Shown here one piece after another: positions 58,590-64,000 of a stretch of DNA of 64,000 nt (position 1 is the stretch's first letter; every line of letters starts with the position of its first letter). This DNA comes from Artemisia argyi. Taxonomy: Eukaryota > Streptophyta > Magnoliopsida > Asterales > Asteraceae. Location of the stretch: assembly GCA_030686995.1 (NCBI GenBank), contig CM060708.1, positions 106,925,044 to 106,989,043 on the forward strand, given 5' to 3'. Both the position numbers and the translations under genes were made by a program. Under the pieces are notes generated by a model. The model did not search any database and was not told the origin of the DNA. It saw nothing but the letters and a program-made list of their open reading frames with translations.

Positions 58590-58699
58590 AATAAACATGT
58601 AGCAACCTTTGATGTGTGTGATTCGGAATTTACTCCTAACCCCATGGAACCAAATTTAAAACGGTTTCCAAATACAAACTCTTCTATTCTTGGCAGGTT

Positions 58700-61600
58700 A
58701 TCGAAATATGTCTTTGGATCGTCGACTCGGGTTGCTCCAAGCACATGACCGGGAATTTAAAGCTGCTGATCAATTTCGTCTGGAAATTCATGGGAACTGT
58801 ACGCTTTGGAAATGATCATGTAGCAGCTATTCAGGGTTATGGAGATCTTCGGTTTGGGAATTTTTTAATCACTCGGGTTTACTACGTCGAAGGGTTGGGA
58901 CACAATTTGTTTTCAGTTGGGCAGTTTTGTGATGCAGATTTAGAAGTTGCATTCAGGAGAAACACGGTTTTTATAAGAAATTTGGTTGGTGATGATCTCT
59001 TAACTGGTAATCGTGGTACAAACTTGTATGCTATCGACATCAACAAAATGGCTTCTACATCACCAATTTGTCTTATGACAAGGGCAACCAAAACTAAGTC
59101 CTGGCTGTGGCATAGAAGATTATCCCATCTCAATTTTGACACGATCAACAAGTTAGCCAAAGACAACATCGTCACCGGACTTCCTAAGTTCAAATACACC
59201 AAGGAACACCTTTGTCCATCATGCAAACAAGGAAAAAGCAAAAGAGCATCATATAAACCCAAAACCGTACCTAGTTCGGAAGCAAGGTTACATATGTTGC
59301 ACATGGACTTATGTGGCCCAATGAGAGTTGAAAGCATTAATGGGAAGAAGTATATTCTTGTTATTGTTGATGATTATTCAAGATATACTTGGGTAAAGTT
59401 TTTGAGGCCAAAAGACGAAGCACCAGGTACCATCATCACCTTTCTGAAGCGTATCCAAGTTCTACTTCAAGCTCTAGTAAGGATTGTAAGAACAAATAAT
59501 GGCACAGAATTCACTAATCAGGAGTTAAGAATCTACTTTGAAGATGTGGGAATCACTCACCAAACATCAGTTGTTAGAACTCCACAGCAGAATGGGGTAG
59601 TTGAAAGAAGAAATCAAACTCTTGTAGAAGCTGCTCGCACAATGCTGATTTATTCTAGTGCACCACTTTTCTTATGGGCTGATACTGTTGCCACTGCTTG
59701 TTTCACTCAAAACCAATCCCTAGTACATCCAAGATTCAATAAAACCCCATATGAGCTAGCGAACAACTGTAAACTTGACATCTATTACCTTCACGTGTTT
59801 GGCGCTTTGTGCTATCCGACGAATGACAGAGAAGATCTAGGGAAGTTAAAAGCTAAGGGTGATATTGGAATCTTCATTGGATATTCAGAAAACTCGAGGG
59901 CATTCAGGGTGTATAATAGAAGAACGAAAAGGATAATGGAGACGATGAATGTGAAGTTTGACAAGATTTCACAGATGGCTTATGAGAGACTCGCTCTAGA
60001 ACCCGCGCTTAATCCGATGGCTTCTAATCAAAACGGATTAGGACCCGAACTAAACCAGCAGACTTCTGGACACATCAGTTCAGGACTCGTGCCTCAAGGA
60101 GCTCAGTCAACAAACACGGATAAACCTTCAGAACAAGAAATGGAAAAGTTCTTCGAGTTAATGTTTGATGAATATTATGGTGGAACTTCGACAAATGCAT
60201 CTCCACAACATTCCGCTGCACCCGCTCAAAACCATCAACCACCACCACCATCACAAGATGCATCTACAACAATCGAAGCTGAAGCACCAACTCCCTCAAC
60301 ATCATCAACATCTACTCCAGCAACTCCAGTCATTGAAATTGTTCTACCAAAAGTTGATGAGCAAAATCAAAACACTAATTTTCAAGAAGAACCAACAAAT
60401 AATTCAAACGATGTTGCGTTAGAAGATGAAGAAGTATTTGAAAACCCATTTGCAACAGACTCTGCTGAATCTTCTTCAAGGTTATAAGAACCATCTAACA
60501 CACATATGTTTTACCCAAGGTACCCTTCTACGTTTCAATGGACAAAAGACCATCCAATAGAACACGTTATTGGTGAACCTTCAAAGCCAGTTCAGACAAG
60601 GAGACAACTTGCCACCGATCTCGAATTGTGCATTTACATTTGCTCAATCAGCCTCAAAAAACCAAAGAACATTCGAGAAGCAATGGCAGAAAACCCTTGG
60701 ATTGAAGCGATGCAGGAGGAATTTCTTCAATACCTGTTACATGATAGTTGGGAACTTGTTGAACGACCACTTGATAAACGTGTTCTTGATCTCAAGTGGT
60801 TGTGGAAGAACAAACTGGATGAGGAAATGACTGTAATTCGTAACAAAGCTCGTCTCGTGGTTAAAGGTTATCCACAAGAAGAAGGGATAGATTTCGAGGA
60901 ATCATTCACGCCTGTAGCTAGACTTGAAGCAGTCCGGATTTTCTTAGCCTATGCAGCTCGCAAAAACATCACAGTCTATCAGATGGACATTAAGACAGCT
61001 TTCTTGAATGGAACTCTGAAAGAAGAAGTGTATGTGAGTCAGCTAGAGGGATTCGTTGACAAAGATCATCCAGAGTACGTCTACAAGCTTAAGAAAGCCA
61101 TTTATGGTTTAAAACAAGCTCCAAGAGCGTGGTATGACGAACTATCATCTTTCTTGCTCAAAAACATTTTCACAAAAGGAACGGTTGATGTCACCTTGTT
61201 TATCAAAAAATTCAAAGATGACATTTTGATCGTTCAAATTTACGTGGATGACATAATTTTTGGATCAACCAATCCTAACCATTCAAAACATTTTGAAAAT
61301 CTCATGAAAAGTAAATTTGAAATGTCCATGATGGGGGAACTAAAATTCTTTCTTGGTTTACAAATACATCAATCCCCTCGTGGTATTTTTATTAATCAAG
61401 CTAAATATACAATCGAGATTTTGAAATAACATGGAATGGAAAATTGTGATTCTGTTGGTACACCAATGGTCACTTCACCAAAAATAGGTGCTGATTTGTT
61501 TGGGAAACCCATCGATCCGAAGAAATATTGGAGCATGATCGGTTCTCTCATGTACCTAACTGCTAGTCGACCCGATATTCAATTTGTTGTTTGTTTATTA

Positions 61601-62218
61601 GCACGGTTTCAGGCAAAGCCTACCAAACTTCACCTCAAAGAGGTTAAACGGATCTTTCGGTACCTACGAAGCACCATTAACATGGGACTTTGGTATCCGA
61701 AGGATTCGGGGTTTAATCTAACAGCTTTTTCAGATGCCGACCATGCCGGTGATCAAGTTACAGCAAAGAGTACATCAGGTGGAGCACAATTTTTGTGTGA
61801 AAAGCTAGTAAGCTGGTCGTCAAAGAAACAGGATTGTACTGCACTATCAACCACCGAAGCCGAGTATGTGTCTCTATCTGCGTGTTGTGCCCAAGTTCTT
61901 TGGATGCGGACATAGCTCACAGATTATGGCTTTACTTTTGACAAAATACCTATGTATTGTGACTCAAAAAGTGTCATAGCCATCTCGTGCAATCCCGTAC
62001 ATCACTCTAAGACGAAACATATCAAAGTCCGCTACCATTTCATCAAAGAGCACGTGGAAGAGGGTACTGTTAAATTATTTTTCGTTAAGACTGATTATCA
62101 ACTCGTCGATCTATTTACTAAAGCCCTTCCAAAAGAACGGGTTGGCTATTTAGTTCGACGAATTGGCATGCGAAGCCTAACCCCTGAGGAGTTAGAACGT
62201 CTTCTCGAATCTTCTTGA
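58700..62218 (+). pseudogene. Copia element B pol: protease, integrase, reverse transcriptase, RNase H
   Basis: The protease motif VDSGCSKHMTGN has its Asp at 58724. Then follow WHRRLSHLNFDTINKL, CPSCKQGK (zinc pair kept) and the integrase core HMDLCGP, TNNGTEF, QQNGVVERRN. In TNNGTEF the usual second catalytic Asp is Asn. The reverse transcriptase spans about 60690-61430 with [27 protein letters not shown] and an intact YVDD at about 61242. RNase H includes SDADHAGD, STTEAEYVS and YCDSKSVIAIS, ending at 62218. In-frame stops occur at 60485, 61427 and 61913, and a frameshift lies between 58589 and 58720. The element cannot move on its own. Protein order identifies it as Ty1/copia. Confidence 0.9.
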
Positions 62219-64000
62219 AAAATATTTTCAAAATCGCTTCGCTGTAAATATTTTTAATAAAAAACAAACAAAATACAAAATTTGAAAAACCAACAAAAAC
62301 AAAATACAAAAATATAAAATTTCAAAAAATACAAAAACAATATAAAATCAAAAAAAATCCAAAAATATTCTTCTCATGACATGTCTCTCGTATAAATCAA
62401 TATTCTGTACGTTTCCAGAAATGTCATTCAAAAATGATACGGACATTTACAGATGCTTGAACGGGAGTTCTTTAAATGTTTTTCTAAAACATGTCGTTTC
62501 TCAAAAGTTTCTTCACTATGGCTTTCGTATACCTCAGTACGAAACCCGGACTAAAATGATGACTTCTGATTATTTTCAAATCAAGGACTCGTACGTTCAA
62601 AGATGAAATCATTTTCAAAAGTTCGAGTATAAACAAACGAAAAGGATTTCAAACATAAACTCGTTTTTCAAAATACAATTCTTGAGCACTTTTTCAAGAT
62701 TGTTCAAAAGATTTCTCAAAATCTTTCAAATGAGTGCTCAAGATAACTCCCTCAAAACCTTGAATTGATTTTAAAATGTGCTATCATTAAGGGGGAGTAC
62801 AAAAACAAAAATGTTCCGTATTCATGCAAAATGAAATCTGTCTTTCTCTCCAAAAAGTTTTTTTACTCAGTTGATATCAAAAATATCACAATATGCTATT
62901 TTTGAGGGGGAGAAGACATGATTAAAATGTGATCAAAGATGTTTAAAGTTTGTGACTGAATCTCAAAAGAGCTTGACTCAGTAAGTACCAATGAATTGAC
63001 GAAGCTTAAAATGTTAGTAATCGAAAGGACTTGTCATGGACGGGTAATAATTTCAAGCTAGTCTAACTAGTGATGTAAGCGTGTCTCGAATAGGACTTGT
63101 CTGAGTAGAATGTACCATATCGAGAGACTTTCTTTGGACTTGACTAGGACGGGTAATAATTTCAAGCTAGTCTAACTAGTGATGTAAGCGTGTCTCGAAT
63201 CGGTCATGTTCACTGAAAGTGGATCAATTCAAAAAGTGCAAACTCCTCACGCATGTGCAAATATCTTAAAAATTCATGAGCACATGTGAAGGGGGAGTCC
63301 TTCAAAAGAAATGCAAAACTCTCGAAGTGTCAACAATGTGTTTTATTATCATAAACACTTTGAGATATTTTTCATAAATGGTTTCATGGCAATTATAGGA
63401 TAGTCATGGAGTTATAAGGTGACTAAGGTTAGGAAAAACCGTCCTATGATCCGCCAGAGCCGGAGGGATCTACCCAAGGACAAATCCAATAGATTAGAAT
63501 TAGAAGTCCTTAGGTATGATTGAAAAAGGGAGAAAATGAGAAAGGAGAAAGAAGGGGTTGAAGAATTAAAAAGAAAAGTTATGAAAAAGGGTGAAAAAAA
63601 ATAGCCCTCCAAATGTTCAACCTTAGGGCAGACACCGGGTTCAATTCGTATGCTACTGGTCGTTACTAAGGTGACACCGGTATTGAAGATAAAGACGTCA
63701 TGGACCCAGTGACGCACTGCACTTAACCTTCTTAACCACTCAAGTTCTCTTAAAAGAGCTTGTTTCATTCTCACGGGGAACCGGTGTAATCTATCGACCT
63801 GTCTCTTAGAGATGGTTGATATTGAAGCAGGAGACCTCTCCCTAATCTCAGCATAGGAAACCAAATGTGCACTTATCGAGTCTAGAGCCCCGAGATTCAT
63901 CAAAATATCTCATAGCAACACATGATCTTCCTACACTGGTTGTTCATCATTAAGGACGCCAGATGTAAACTTTAGAGTCCTACGCAGATCTTAGCAATCT
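62219..64000. other. Long 3' non-coding region of copia B
   Basis: I find no gene. Three purine-rich runs (AAGGGGGAGTAC near 62793, GAGGGGGAGAAG near 62905, AAGGGGGAGTCC near 63291) could be polypurine tracts, but none is followed by a copy of the B LTR in this window. So the 3' LTR lies beyond 64000 or is lost. The minus frame at 63412-63903 has no recognisable motif. Confidence 0.6.
63038..63200. repeat. 54-bp exact direct repeat
   Basis: GGACGGGTAATAATTTCAAG and the following bases up to GTGTCTCGAAT occur at 63038-63091 and again at 63147-63200, with 55 bp between. Confidence 0.85.

Noticed and set aside
63412..63903. 163-codon minus-strand frame
   Set aside because: It has no recognisable motif, a low-complexity hydrophobic centre, and lies in the non-coding 3' region of copia B.

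Overview
This window is plant nuclear DNA made almost entirely of nested, decayed retrotransposons, with one recognisable host gene. The sequence is AT-rich, has introns with GT/AG borders, plant-type Ty1/copia primer-binding sites (TGGTATCAGAGC) and Ty3/gypsy ones (TGGCGCCGxTGCC), and a plant-specific NAC transcription factor. Several of the retroelement proteins resemble, from memory, hypothetical proteins common in Asteraceae genomes such as Tanacetum; this placement is an inference. Much of the layout below rests on target-site duplications (TSDs) read directly from the sequence.

Region 1-30157: a Tat-like Ty3/gypsy element (called T here) is the oldest layer. Its 3' LTR is at 29466-30157. 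It carries an antisense gene (putative gypsy-type transposon protein) that is now in three pieces: 29094-28639, 16483-14975 and 7233-6640. Three insertions broke it. The first is a gag-only gypsy element G1 (16489-28633, TSD CTTAT). The second is a tRNA-Met-primed element C (7234-14974), which lacks pol and carries two non-retroviral ORFs. The third is a long LTR whose terminus is at 6639. G1 has its own passenger: a related minus-strand element G2 (17258-22648) sits inside its 5' LTR. A further LTR of the G family is at 1877-3324.

Region 30158-39140: a solo G-family LTR (30327-31789, TSD GCCCG), then the NAC gene (three exons, 32769-36292, 233 residues), then a broken PIF/Harbinger DNA transposon with a transposase relic and its Myb/SANT-like partner (36708-39140).

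Region 40902-64000: Ty1/copia element A (LTR 40902-41379) is split by a solo G-family LTR (42907-48472, TSD GTGTG). That LTR is itself split by a 4.16-kb solo gypsy-type LTR (43260-47422, TSD CAATA), which holds a small hAT-like MITE (43947-44140). Element A is split again by a 2.0-kb 5'-truncated, A-rich-ended G-family fragment (48545-50562) flanked by at least 11 bp of target duplication, which looks like LINE-type retroposition. A second copia element, B (from 52984 to beyond the window), interrupts A after the integrase. B is nearly complete but carries stops, frameshifts and a lost integrase catalytic aspartate.

Three structural themes seem most worth follow-up: TGACG/CGTCA near-palindrome arrays in every G-family LTR, a GGTCCCTTA/TAAGGGACC hairpin cassette repeated between the ORFs and in the LTRs of element C, and an array of about 22 TTACGCGTAA-like units in the leader of element B. 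No rRNA, tRNA or CRISPR array was recognised.
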